Positions 1 through 6,790 of a stretch of DNA of 11,704 nt are shown here, in pieces. The number at the start of each line of letters is the position of its first letter. The stretch's first letter is position 1. The DNA lies in the NCBI GenBank assembly GCA_017353855.1, contig JAFMSA010000074.1:1-11704 (forward strand), read 5' to 3'. Origin of the DNA: Alphaproteobacteria bacterium. GTDB taxonomy: Bacteria; Pseudomonadota; Alphaproteobacteria; ATCC43930; CGMCC-115725. Under the pieces are notes generated by a model. That model was not told the DNA's origin. It ran no database searches and saw only the letters and a list, made by a program, of their open reading frames with translations. The translations under genes were made by a program, and so were the position numbers.

Positions 1-296
1 ACCGGAATGCCGCGCGCCGCGATTGCCGCGGCTGCTTGGTCCTGGGTCGAAAAGATATTGCACGAGCTCCAACGCAGCGTTGCGCCGAGCTCGACCAGCG
101 TCTCGATCAGGACCGCGGTCTGGATCGTCATGTGCAGACAACCGACGATACGGGCGCCAGCGAGCGGCTTTGCCGCACCGAACTGCTCTCGCAATGCCAT
201 CAGACCCGGCATTTCGGTCTCGGCGATCGCGATCTCGCGCCGGCCCCATTCTGCAAGGGAGATGTCGGCGACCTTGTAGTCGGAAAAGGCGGGCAT
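1..296 (-). CDS. ahcY: Adenosylhomocysteinase, N-terminal part (cut by window edge)
   Basis: Cytosolic NAD-dependent enzyme that splits S-adenosyl-L-homocysteine into adenosine and homocysteine, clearing the inhibitor made by methyltransferases. Only the first 98 codons are present; the frame is open to the window edge. The protein starts MPAFSDYKVADISLAEWGRR. It contains the family block LHMTIQTAVLIETL, with His55 and Thr57 matching the substrate-binding His-x-Thr of known enzymes, and then WSSCNIFSTQDQAAAAIA near residues 76-93, a hallmark of the family. The ATG at 296 is preceded by AGGAG about 7 nt upstream, which fixes the start. It lies 129 nt downstream of ptsP with its own promoter and palindromic operator, so it is probably transcribed at least partly on its own. 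Identity is sure; the rest of the gene is outside the window. Confidence 0.97.
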   Translation of the reverse strand, partial: MPAFSDYKVADISLAEWGRREIAIAETEMPGLMALREQFGAAKPLAGARIVGCLHMTIQTAVLIETLVELGATLRWSSCNIFSTQDQAAAAIAARGIP

Positions 297-357
297 TCCT
301 GATCTCCTGAAGGGACTCGGATGGCGGCACGCGGGAGCCGCTTTCGGAAGTAGATAG

Positions 358-382
358 AAAGATATGGAGATATCTTTATATC
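358..382. promoter_or_regulatory. A/T-rich palindromic operator inside the ahcY promoter
   Basis: Two overlapping inverted repeats share one half-site in an otherwise GC-rich region. The first is AAAGATAT (358-365) with ATATCTTT (370-377), a perfect 8-bp pair around a 4-bp spacer. The second is centred on the palindrome AGATATCT (368-375), flanked by GATAT (361-365) and ATATC (378-382), with only the two intervening base pairs mismatched. The site fills the spacer and touches the -10 of the ahcY promoter, the expected place for a repressor. ArsR-family SahR regulators are known to control methionine-cycle genes in Proteobacteria and use A/T-rich palindromes of this general kind. Assigning SahR here is inference; no regulator gene is visible in the window. 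Confidence 0.6.
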
Positions 383-387
383 GTCAA
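359..387 (-). promoter_or_regulatory. Probable sigma-70-type promoter of ahcY
   Basis: On the minus strand, TTGACG (387-382, 5 of 6 to the consensus -35) is followed by exactly 17 nt and TATCTT (364-359, 4 of 6 to the consensus -10). Transcription would start near 352, giving an untranslated leader of about 55 nt that ends in the AGGAG ribosome site. The leader is too short for, and does not resemble, the SAH or SAM-II riboswitches as I know them. The call rests on box match, spacing and position only. Confidence 0.6.
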
Positions 388-388
388 T

Positions 389-420
389 CCGAGAAATACC
401 GGCGCTGATCCAGGTCTCGG
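389..420 (-). other. Inverted repeat between ptsP and the ahcY promoter
   Basis: CCGAGA (389-394) and TCTCGG (415-420) are perfect 6-bp arms around a 20-nt spacer, only 5 nt past the ptsP stop codon. On the minus strand the hairpin would follow the ptsP stop and precede the ahcY -35. It could slow or end transcription from the upstream operon, but no T-run follows, so it is not a standard intrinsic terminator. It may be chance. Confidence 0.25.
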
Positions 421-425
421 CCGGG

Positions 426-2216
426 CTAGGCGACGGCGTTGAAATCGTCGAGCAAAGCAGCAATCCGACCGGTGTCCGATTGGTCCATGATCGCCCGGGC
501 GCGCCGGGCCGCTGCGGTAATATCGAGCCCTCGGATGCGCTGCTTAACCCGCGGGATGTTGCGCGGCGCCATCGACAGGTTGCGCAAGCCGAGGCCGAGC
601 AACAGGGCGGTAAAGCGCGGCTCGCCCGCCATCTCGCCGCAGACGCTGATCGGCATACTGCGTCGTAGCGCCGCCTCGATCGTGAACTGGATCAGCCGCA
701 GCACCGCCGGATGCAACGGGTTGTACAGATGGGCGACCTGTTCGTCGCCGCGGTCGATCGCCAACGTGTACTGGATCAGATCATTCGTGCCGATCGCGAA
801 GAAGTCCGCCTCCCCGGCAAGCGAATCGGCGGCAAGCGCGGCGCCGGGGACTTCGATCATCGCACCAAGCGGCGGCAGTGCCTTGGGCAGCTTTACCCCG
901 CGCCTCCGCAGACGCCTTGCGACCTGCTCAAGGGCTCCGCGCACGCGGCGGATCTCGCCCGCCGTAGAGATCATCGGAAGCAGAATACGCAGCGGCCCGT
1001 CACCCGCAGCTCGCAGCATCGCCGCGAGCTGCGGGTCCAGCAGTCGTCGATCCTGCAGCGACAGACGGATCGCCCGCAGGCCCAGCGCCGGATTGGCGGG
1101 CTGCGGGCTGTGCTCCGAAAGCGGGCGGGCGAGCTTTTCGCCACCGAGGTCGAACGTGCGCACGGTGACCGGCTTGCCATCCATGCCGCGCACGAGGGCC
1201 GAGAACACCGCGTACTGCTCTTCCTCGCCCGGCAGGTCGTCGCGGTTCATGTAGAGAAACTCGGAGCGGACGAGACCAAGACCCACGGCTCCGTTGGCAA
1301 TCGCCTGCTCCAGCTCGATCGGCAGTTCGAGATTGGCCTCGAGGCTGACCTCGACGCCGTCGCGCGTCACCGACGGGAGCTTGCGAAGGCGTGCAAGGCC
1401 GCGCCGTTCGCGTGCGAGGGCATCGCGGCGGGCCTCGTATTCAGCCACTGTCTGCGGGGACGGATCGATGATGACGCACCCGTCGGTCCCGTCTATCACG
1501 ACGGTATCACCCGGCTGCGCGTGCTCCAGCAAGCCCGGCACGGCGAGGACCGCCGGGAGACCGAGCGCACGTGCGACGATCGCGGTGTGGCCCTCGGCCC
1601 CGCCAAAGACGGTCGCAAAGCCGGCAATACGCCCCGGGTCCATCAACGCCGTATCGGCCGCGGTAAGCTCCTCGGCGAGGATAACCGCGCCGGCGGGGAG
1701 GCCCGAATAGGCGACATAGGGCTGCTTGGTCAGATTGCGAATGAGCCGCGTGCCGACCACGCGGATATCCTCTATCCGCGCCGCCAGATAAGGATCGCGC
1801 ATCGCTGCAAAGCTCTGCGCGATCTCGTGGATCTCTATTTGTACGGCGCGCTCGGCATTGAACCGTGATCGCGCGATCCGTTCGTCGACGCCGCGGACGA
1901 GCCGGGAGTTCGACAACATCGCGAGATGCGCATCGAGCAAGTAGCCGACTTCCTCGGCTGCGGAATCGGGCAGCGCCGAGGTTTTCGCTTTCAGCCGACG
2001 CAACTGCTTCAGCGAGACCGCGACGGCTTCGGCGAAGCGATTGCGCTCGGCTTCGACTTCGCTGTCGGTGATTTGGACTTCGACAACCGAGGGATCGCCG
2101 CCCTCGGCGATATGAGCCGGCCCGATAGCGATGCCCGGCGAGACACCGAGCCCTGATAGTCTGCGTTCGCTCCCCCCGTCCCGCGTGCCGGAATCGGCAA
2201 CCTCCTCAATCCTCAT
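426..2216 (-). CDS. ptsP: PTS enzyme I (PEP-protein phosphotransferase), no GAF domain
   Basis: Cytosolic enzyme that takes phosphate from PEP onto a histidine and passes it to HPr. Its 596 residues match the core enzyme I length (about 575), and no N-terminal GAF domain is present, unlike the longer nitrogen-PTS EI. The N-terminus has the usual GVSPGIAIGPA near 23-33. The phospho-histidine is His210 in GGAEGHTAIVAR, where the more common reading is GGxTSH. The PEP-binding barrel follows, with LVRSEFLYM near 315, GTNDLIQYTLAIDR at 476-489, and the catalytic Cys526 in VCGEMAGEP. The ATG at 2216 overlaps the end of ptsH by 11 nt and has a weak ribosome site, so translation is probably coupled to ptsH; a slightly later start cannot be excluded. 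It closes the PTS block. Function is sure; calling it ptsI would also be fair. Confidence 0.95.
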   Translation of the reverse strand: MRIEEVADSGTRDGGSERRLSGLGVSPGIAIGPAHIAEGGDPSVVEVQITDSEVEAERNRFAEAVAVSLKQLRRLKAKTSALPDSAAEEVGYLLDAHLAMLSNSRLVRGVDERIARSRFNAERAVQIEIHEIAQSFAAMRDPYLAARIEDIRVVGTRLIRNLTKQPYVAYSGLPAGAVILAEELTAADTALMDPGRIAGFATVFGGAEGHTAIVARALGLPAVLAVPGLLEHAQPGDTVVIDGTDGCVIIDPSPQTVAEYEARRDALARERRGLARLRKLPSVTRDGVEVSLEANLELPIELEQAIANGAVGLGLVRSEFLYMNRDDLPGEEEQYAVFSALVRGMDGKPVTVRTFDLGGEKLARPLSEHSPQPANPALGLRAIRLSLQDRRLLDPQLAAMLRAAGDGPLRILLPMISTAGEIRRVRGALEQVARRLRRRGVKLPKALPPLGAMIEVPGAALAADSLAGEADFFAIGTNDLIQYTLAIDRGDEQVAHLYNPLHPAVLRLIQFTIEAALRRSMPISVCGEMAGEPRFTALLLGLGLRNLSMAPRNIPRVKQRIRGLDITAAARRARAIMDQSDTGRIAALLDDFNAVA

Positions 2217-2529
2217 CGAATTTGCATTCGACCAAGTTTGCCAGCGCCGTTACCGCCGCCTCCGCCTCCCTTCCGATGGCAGAGAGCTGGATCACCGCCC
2301 CCGGTGCTGCCGCCAGCATCATCAGCCCCATGATCGAGCGGCCGGAGACTTCGGTGCCGTTCTTGCGAACCCACACCTGCGCGTCGAATTGTCCCGCCGT
2401 CTTCACAAAGCGGGCCGCCGCGCGCGCATGAAGCCCGCGCTGATTGCAGATCGTCGCGGTGCGACAGACGAGACCGGCGGACGAGCGGTGATTGTTGATC
2501 GGCACCCGGTCCATCGGTCCAGCGCTCAT
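2206..2529 (-). CDS. ptsH: HPr family phosphocarrier protein
   Basis: Small cytosolic phosphocarrier between enzyme I and EIIA, 107 residues, about 20 longer at the N-terminus than E. coli HPr. The active site is His34 with Arg36 in NQRGLHARAA. The regulatory serine is Ser65 in GRSIMGLMML, matching Ser46 of Gram-positive HPr, the target of HPr kinase. Having both sites fits the hprK gene in the same cluster. The start ATG at 2529 overlaps the manX stop as ATGA, so translation is coupled. An internal ATG at codon 6 would still keep the whole domain and could be the true start. Such short-operon HPr proteins in Alphaproteobacteria usually serve regulation rather than sugar uptake; no EIIB or EIIC gene is in the window. 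Confidence 0.95.
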   Translation of the reverse strand: MSAGPMDRVPINNHRSSAGLVCRTATICNQRGLHARAAARFVKTAGQFDAQVWVRKNGTEVSGRSIMGLMMLAAAPGAVIQLSAIGREAEAAVTALANLVECKFDED

Positions 2530-2933
2530 CGGCGCGCGTCGCTGAGCAGCTGGGAAGCGACGTTGATGTACTTCCGGCCGGCTTCCTGCGCACCCAGAAC
2601 CGTCCGTTCAAGGCTCTCGCTCTGGCGCAGGCTGGCGAGCTTGATCAGCATTGGCAGGTTGATACCCGCGATGACCTCTATCCTTGCGCGGTCCATGACC
2701 GAGATTGCCAGATTAGAGGGGGTCCCGCCGAACATGTCGGTCAGCAATACGGCGCCGTCGCCACTGTCGACTGCGGCAATTGAGCGCATTATGTCCTGCC
2801 GCCTCTCTTCCATGTCGTCGTCGGGGCCGATGCAAACAGCCTCAATTTGCGTTTGCGGACCGACGACGTGCTCGAGCGCGGCAACAAATTCCGCTGCGAG
2901 CCGCCCGTGGGTCACCAAAACCATGCCGATCAT
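2526..2933 (-). CDS. manX: PTS EIIA component, mannose/fructose family
   Basis: Cytosolic EIIA of the mannose-type fold, 135 residues, standing alone without its IIB, IIC and IID partners. The phosphate acceptor is His9 in MVLVTHGRLA, and the second family block TDMFGGTPSNLA is at 65-76 with Asp66. It should receive phosphate from HPr. In rhizobia, Brucella and related bacteria the stand-alone protein (often called ManX or EIIA-Man) is regarded as the output of a regulatory PTS rather than part of a sugar permease. It starts 32 nt after rapZ with AGAGGG upstream of the ATG, the only real gap between chvI and ptsP, and its stop overlaps the ptsH start. Family is sure; the target of its phosphorylation state is unknown from this sequence. 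Confidence 0.93.
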   Translation of the reverse strand: MIGMVLVTHGRLAAEFVAALEHVVGPQTQIEAVCIGPDDDMEERRQDIMRSIAAVDSGDGAVLLTDMFGGTPSNLAISVMDRARIEVIAGINLPMLIKLASLRQSESLERTVLGAQEAGRKYINVASQLLSDARR

Positions 2934-2965
2934 TGGGTTCCCTCTGCTGGAAAGACCCGCTGCCG

Positions 2966-3913
2966 TCAGCTTGCAAGGACAGGCCTAACCGCCGGAATCG
3001 GCATGGAGACACCGGACAGTGCAAGATCACGATGCGACAACTCGACGCGCACGCCGGCTTCGCGCATCTCGGCGGCCAGTCTTTCAGCGACGTAAACCGA
3101 GCGGTGACGGCCGCCGGTGCAGCCGATGCCGACCGTCAGGTACGTCTTGCCTTCCGTCTCGTAACGAGGAAGCAGCGGCCGCAGCAGACGCCATAGCCCG
3201 GTGAAAAAAGGCAGGAATCCCGGGTCTCTTTCGATATGCGCGGCAACCGCGGCGTCCTGCCCGGTCAGCGGCCGCAGCTCGGGGATGTAATGCGGATTCG
3301 TAAGAAAGCGCACGTCGAAGATCAGGTCGGCATCTCTTGGCACGCCCTGACGATAGGCAAATGAGGTAACGAAAACGCGAAGGCCGACGGCTCCGAGGCC
3401 AAAATGGCCGGTCAACAGGCGCTTCAATTCGGCGGCAGTCAGGTTGGAGGTGTCGATTACGAGATCTGCCCGGTCGCGTAGCGCGGAAACCACCTGGCGT
3501 TCAAGTCGGATTCCGTCCATCACGGGCCGGTCTCCGGCGAGTGGATGGGGGCGGCGTGTTTCCGTATACCGCCGTTCGAGCCGCTCGTCATCACAGTCGA
3601 CAAAAACCACTTTCAGTTCGCGGCCGGCCCGGCCGACGACTTTGTCGAGCGTCTCGAGCATGCTCTCGATCGCAAAGCCCCGTGTACGCAGATCGGCGCC
3701 GACGGCGATTGCCGGCGCATCCGCCGCGGCGCTTTCGATCAGGGCCGGTACTAGGGACAACGGCAGATTGTCAAACGCCTCGTATCCCATATCTTCGAGC
3801 GTCTTCAATGCGGTCGATCGCCCCGCCCCCGACATTCCGCTGACGAGCAGCACGCGGGAGTGCCTGACAATATTTGCGAACTCTGGTTCTTCGCGACTAC
3901 TAAGAGCCGTCAT
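2966..3913 (-). CDS. rapZ: RapZ / YvcJ family nucleotide-binding protein
   Basis: Cytosolic protein of 315 residues, slightly longer than E. coli RapZ (284) because of an N-terminal tail of about 20. The N-terminal P-loop is GMSGAGRST at 26-34, followed by ALKTLEDMGYEAFDNLPL, typical of the family. Later landmarks are VFVDCDDERLERRYTETRR (103-121), FAYRQGVPRDADLIFDVRFL (185-204), and the C-terminal GCTGGRHRSVYVAERL (264-279), the domain that binds amino-sugar phosphate and RNA in E. coli. The Walker A lysine is arginine (Arg32). In enterobacteria RapZ guides RNase E to the GlmZ small RNA and controls amino-sugar synthesis; whether it does so here is unknown. Its start overlaps the hprK stop as ATGA. 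Placement inside the PTS block is common in Alphaproteobacteria. Confidence 0.93.
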   Translation of the reverse strand: MTALSSREEPEFANIVRHSRVLLVSGMSGAGRSTALKTLEDMGYEAFDNLPLSLVPALIESAAADAPAIAVGADLRTRGFAIESMLETLDKVVGRAGRELKVVFVDCDDERLERRYTETRRPHPLAGDRPVMDGIRLERQVVSALRDRADLVIDTSNLTAAELKRLLTGHFGLGAVGLRVFVTSFAYRQGVPRDADLIFDVRFLTNPHYIPELRPLTGQDAAVAAHIERDPGFLPFFTGLWRLLRPLLPRYETEGKTYLTVGIGCTGGRHRSVYVAERLAAEMREAGVRVELSHRDLALSGVSMPIPAVRPVLAS

Positions 3914-4362
3914 CGCACGAGTATAGCAGGTGACAGGGAGAGCCGTAACTCGCGATGCGCGATTTTGACCTTGGCTGCTGCCGAAACTTCAAAGGCGGCA
4001 AGCGTTATCAATGGAATGGCGAGCCCGAGAACCTCCTCGAAACGCTTTTCGGGTAGCCGCTCGACCTCCGAGGAGGGCACAAGATCGACAAGCATCGCGA
4101 GCTGCGCCTCGTTCACCCGGTCGAGATGAAGAATTCCGACACCGCGGACCTCCAATAGACCGGCAATCGTCTTCGGCGCGCGCGCCAGTATCCGGTCTCC
4201 CACACGCCTCAGCTCCGTCTGATCATCGGCGACCAGGCGAGCCCCGCCGTCGATCAGGCGCAGTGCAAGATCGGATTTGCCCGACCCCGGCGCCCCCCGC
4301 AGCAGGATCGCGCGACGCTCAATCGCGATCGCCGTGCCGTGGACCAGGATCGGCTCAGTCAC
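3910..4362 (-). CDS. hprK: Short-form HPr kinase/phosphorylase
   Basis: Cytosolic kinase acting on the regulatory serine of HPr (Ser65 of the neighbouring ptsH product). At 150 residues it holds only the catalytic domain; the N-terminal domain of the roughly 310-residue Firmicutes enzyme is absent, as usual in Alphaproteobacteria. His8 in LVHGTAIAI matches the conserved His before the P-loop. The P-loop is GAPGSGKSD at 23-31. VADDQTE (44-50) carries the Asp pair, and EVRGVGIL (71-78) is the family signature. The start is GTG at 4362, overlapping the chvG stop as GTGA, and the stop overlaps rapZ as ATGA, so all three proteins are probably translated in a coupled way. Whether it also works as a phosphorylase cannot be told from sequence. 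Confidence 0.93.
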   Translation of the reverse strand: MTEPILVHGTAIAIERRAILLRGAPGSGKSDLALRLIDGGARLVADDQTELRRVGDRILARAPKTIAGLLEVRGVGILHLDRVNEAQLAMLVDLVPSSEVERLPEKRFEEVLGLAIPLITLAAFEVSAAAKVKIAHRELRLSLSPAILVR

Positions 4363-6110
4363 AGTTCCGCCGGGAGCCGAATGCAGAAGCGCGCACCGAT
4401 CGTGGCGCCACTCGCATCCTTGCAGTTTTCGGCCCAGATCATGCCGCGATGCGCCTCGACGATCCGCTTTGATATCGACAGCCCAAGTCCGGAATGAGTG
4501 CCGAACTTTTCGCCGAGTGGCCGCTCCGTGTAAAAGCGGTCGAAAATCGCCGTCAACTTGTCCTCGGGAATCCCGGGCCCTTCGTCCTCGACGGCGAGGA
4601 GCACGGCTCTGCCGTCATATCGCGCCGTCAAGCGGATCTCGCCTTGTGGCGGACTGAACGAGATCGCGTTGCCGATGAGATTCAGGAATACCTGGGAAAG
4701 CCTGGTTTCGATGCCCGGCACGATCAACTCGCGATCGCTGCTGTCGATCGCGAGCACCAGCCGCGGCGAATCGTCAGTGCGGGTGGCTTCGTGGACATCC
4801 ACCAGTGCGCCCAGCATCGCGACGACGTCGATCGGCGCCACTTCAAGCCGGCCCAGTTCGGCGTCGAGGCGGGAGGCATCGGAAATGTCGGTAATCAGCC
4901 GGTCGAGTCGCTCGACGTCATCGAGGATGATCGCCATCAGCCGCCGCTGATTTGCCGGATTCTCGATCCGCGTAGCCGTCTCGACCGCGCTGCGCAGCGA
5001 GCTCAAAGGGTTTTTGATTTCATGCGCGACATCGGCGGCAAATCGCTCGATGGCGCTCATCCGCTCCCACAGCTCATCGGTCATTTCTCGCAACGACCCG
5101 GAAAGGTCGCCGATTTCGTCGCCGCGCCGCGTAAAGTCCGGTATCTCGACCCGCGCGCGACGACCGCGCGTGCGCTCGGCCGCGGCAGCGAGGCGCCGAA
5201 CCGGCCGCGCAATCGTGCCGGCAAGGTAGAACGAAAGCAAAACGGTTACCAGCAGCGCGACGCCGAAGATCCGTAACAGCTCGAGGCGGACGGTGCGCAG
5301 CTCCTCCTCGATCTCGCCGCTGCCGGTCGACAGCATGACAACGCCGAGCACCTGCTTGTATCGCTGAATCGGCATGGCGACACTGAACACCAGACCGCCG
5401 GTCGCCGGGTCGCTTCGGATCGCCGCACTGGTCTCGCCGCGCAGCGCTCGCACGACCTCCGCGTAATCCTCGGCCCGCGGCGAGGCGCTCTCCCGGTAGA
5501 TCGGGTAGCTGGTGTGGCGCGGCAGCAGGCTGACGATCCAGTCGTAGATCCGGTGGGCCAGGTGCAGGATCCTCCCCTCCCGCTCCGGCGGCGGCAGTTT
5601 GAGCACTTGAACGGAGTCTCCGGGCCCGCGCAGGACACGGCTGTCCCCTATTATGTCGCCCTTCACGTCGAACAGCCGCGCGCGGGTCCGCGTCGGCTCG
5701 ACCAATCTGCGCATCATCTGACGGGCGAGATCGGGAAGCAGGACCTCTCCCTCATCGACCGAGTCGAGCACCGCACCTTCGCCCAGCGCGGCGGCAAAAA
5801 CCTCGCCCTGGGTTTTGAGCGACTCGATTTGCTGTCCGATCAAACTCGCCTGGTACTTGCCCAGGTAAAGAAATCCGCCCGCCAGAAGTGCGAGGGCCAG
5901 GACGTTGACCGCAAGGATGCGGCGAGTGAGCGGCGACACCGGCCAGCGCGGGCGGCCGGACCCATGTCGCAGATCTAGAGTTGCGCCGCGGCGGCGGGAA
6001 ACCCTTTCAGGCGAGCGCGTAGAGGCGGAAGTCTCGTCGGCGACTGCCGCCGAAGATGATGCAGGCGCGGCGCCAGACTCAACGGTCGCGGTATCGATAC
6101 CCGACGCCAT
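4359..6110 (-). CDS. chvG: Sensor histidine kinase ChvG/ExoS type
   Basis: Inner-membrane sensor of 583 residues pairing with ChvI. Order: a charged, Ala/Ser-rich cytoplasmic tail (1-60); first membrane segment near 64-83; periplasmic sensor domain about 85-275; second membrane segment about 277-300; HAMP domain about 301-350; His363 in VAHEIKNPLSSLR, the phosphorylation site; N-box with Asn481 in NLIGNAISFSP; G1 box VEDEGPGIP (507-515); G2 box GLGLSISKRI (541-550). In Agrobacterium, Sinorhizobium and Brucella the pair controls acid response, envelope polysaccharide and host interaction, with ExoR as a periplasmic inhibitor in rhizobia; no exoR is visible here. The ATG at 6110 lies 32 nt inside chvI and lacks a clear ribosome site. 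The only other in-frame start before the first membrane segment is GTG at codon 58, so the tail length is not fully settled. Confidence 0.94.
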   Translation of the reverse strand: MASGIDTATVESGAAPASSSAAVADETSASTRSPERVSRRRGATLDLRHGSGRPRWPVSPLTRRILAVNVLALALLAGGFLYLGKYQASLIGQQIESLKTQGEVFAAALGEGAVLDSVDEGEVLLPDLARQMMRRLVEPTRTRARLFDVKGDIIGDSRVLRGPGDSVQVLKLPPPEREGRILHLAHRIYDWIVSLLPRHTSYPIYRESASPRAEDYAEVVRALRGETSAAIRSDPATGGLVFSVAMPIQRYKQVLGVVMLSTGSGEIEEELRTVRLELLRIFGVALLVTVLLSFYLAGTIARPVRRLAAAAERTRGRRARVEIPDFTRRGDEIGDLSGSLREMTDELWERMSAIERFAADVAHEIKNPLSSLRSAVETATRIENPANQRRLMAIILDDVERLDRLITDISDASRLDAELGRLEVAPIDVVAMLGALVDVHEATRTDDSPRLVLAIDSSDRELIVPGIETRLSQVFLNLIGNAISFSPPQGEIRLTARYDGRAVLLAVEDEGPGIPEDKLTAIFDRFYTERPLGEKFGTHSGLGLSISKRIVEAHRGMIWAENCKDASGATIGARFCIRLPAEL

Positions 6111-6777
6111 AGAGGGTTTCTATTTGGGCGAAATCCCCATCCACCGCCTTGAATTTCTTGCGCAGGCGTTTGATGTGACTGTCGATCGTGCGGTCATCGA
6201 CATAGATATGCTCGCCATACGCCGCGTCCATCAGCTGATCGCGGTTTTTGACGTGCCCCGGACGGTGCGCAAGGGATTTGAGGATCAAGAACTCGGTCAC
6301 CGTGAGTTCGACGAATTCGCCCTTCCAGGTGCACAAATGCCGCCCCGGGTCGAGGATCAGGTGGCCGCGCACGACCACCGGCTCGCCCTGCTGGTCATCG
6401 CGCTCCCGGGCCAGTTCGCCGCGGCGAATCAGCGCGCGGATGCGCTCGATCAGCAGCCGCTGGGAAAATGGTTTCTTGATGTAGTCGTCGGCCCCCATGC
6501 GCAGTCCGAGCAACTCGTCGACCTCGTCGTCTTTCGATGTCAGAAAAATAACCGGAATTGCGCTCTGCCGCCGCAGCTGGCCGAGAAGTTCCATGCCGTC
6601 CATGCGCGGCATTTTGATATCGAGAACGGCGAGGTCGACGGGCTGGGCGCTCAGTCCCTTGAGCGCCTCGGTTCCATCACTGTAGCAACGGACCGCGAAG
6701 CCTTCGGCCTCCAGGGCTATTGAGACGGAAGTGAGGATGTTGCGGTCGTCGTCGACTAAAGCGATCGTGTTCGGCAC
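6079..6777 (-). CDS. chvI: Response regulator ChvI, OmpR family
   Basis: DNA-binding partner of ChvG, 232 residues from the GTG at 6777. The receiver domain has the acidic pair in LVDDDRNILTSVSIALEAEG, the phospho-acceptor Asp53 in AVLDIKMPRMDG, and the conserved Lys in FLTSKDDE. The C-terminal winged helix runs from about residue 130 and includes VTEFLILKSLAHRPG, DDRTIDSHIKRLRKKF and the terminal GVGYRYRD. The frame stays open to a TTG at 6843, but known ChvI proteins begin just before TIALVDDD, and the GTG at 6777 has a strong ribosome site, so the shorter form is chosen. It is the first gene of the minus-strand cluster, and its end overlaps chvG. Autoregulation is common in the family but no ChvI box was identified. 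Confidence 0.95.
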   Translation of the reverse strand: MPNTIALVDDDRNILTSVSIALEAEGFAVRCYSDGTEALKGLSAQPVDLAVLDIKMPRMDGMELLGQLRRQSAIPVIFLTSKDDEVDELLGLRMGADDYIKKPFSQRLLIERIRALIRRGELARERDDQQGEPVVVRGHLILDPGRHLCTWKGEFVELTVTEFLILKSLAHRPGHVKNRDQLMDAAYGEHIYVDDRTIDSHIKRLRKKFKAVDGDFAQIETLYGVGYRYRDR

Positions 6778-6790
6778 TTTCGTCCCCCTC
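6778..6790 (-). promoter_or_regulatory. Ribosome binding site that sets the chvI GTG start
   Basis: On the minus strand GAGGGGG (6790-6784) lies 6 nt before the GTG at 6777. The upstream in-frame TTG at 6843 has no comparable site, and the residues between do not look like a ChvI N-terminus. This decides the shorter start. Confidence 0.7.

Noticed and set aside
297..358. SAH or SAM-II riboswitch in the ahcY leader
   Set aside because: The leader is about 55 nt and shows none of the conserved pseudoknot segments I know; the palindromic operator explains regulation better.
711..1868. 385-codon open frame on the plus strand
   Set aside because: It is antisense to ptsP, has no recognisable domain, and its Arg/His-rich composition is typical of shadow frames in GC-rich coding DNA.
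5905..6723. 272-codon open frame on the plus strand
   Set aside because: Antisense to chvI and the start of chvG, both firmly identified; no family features.
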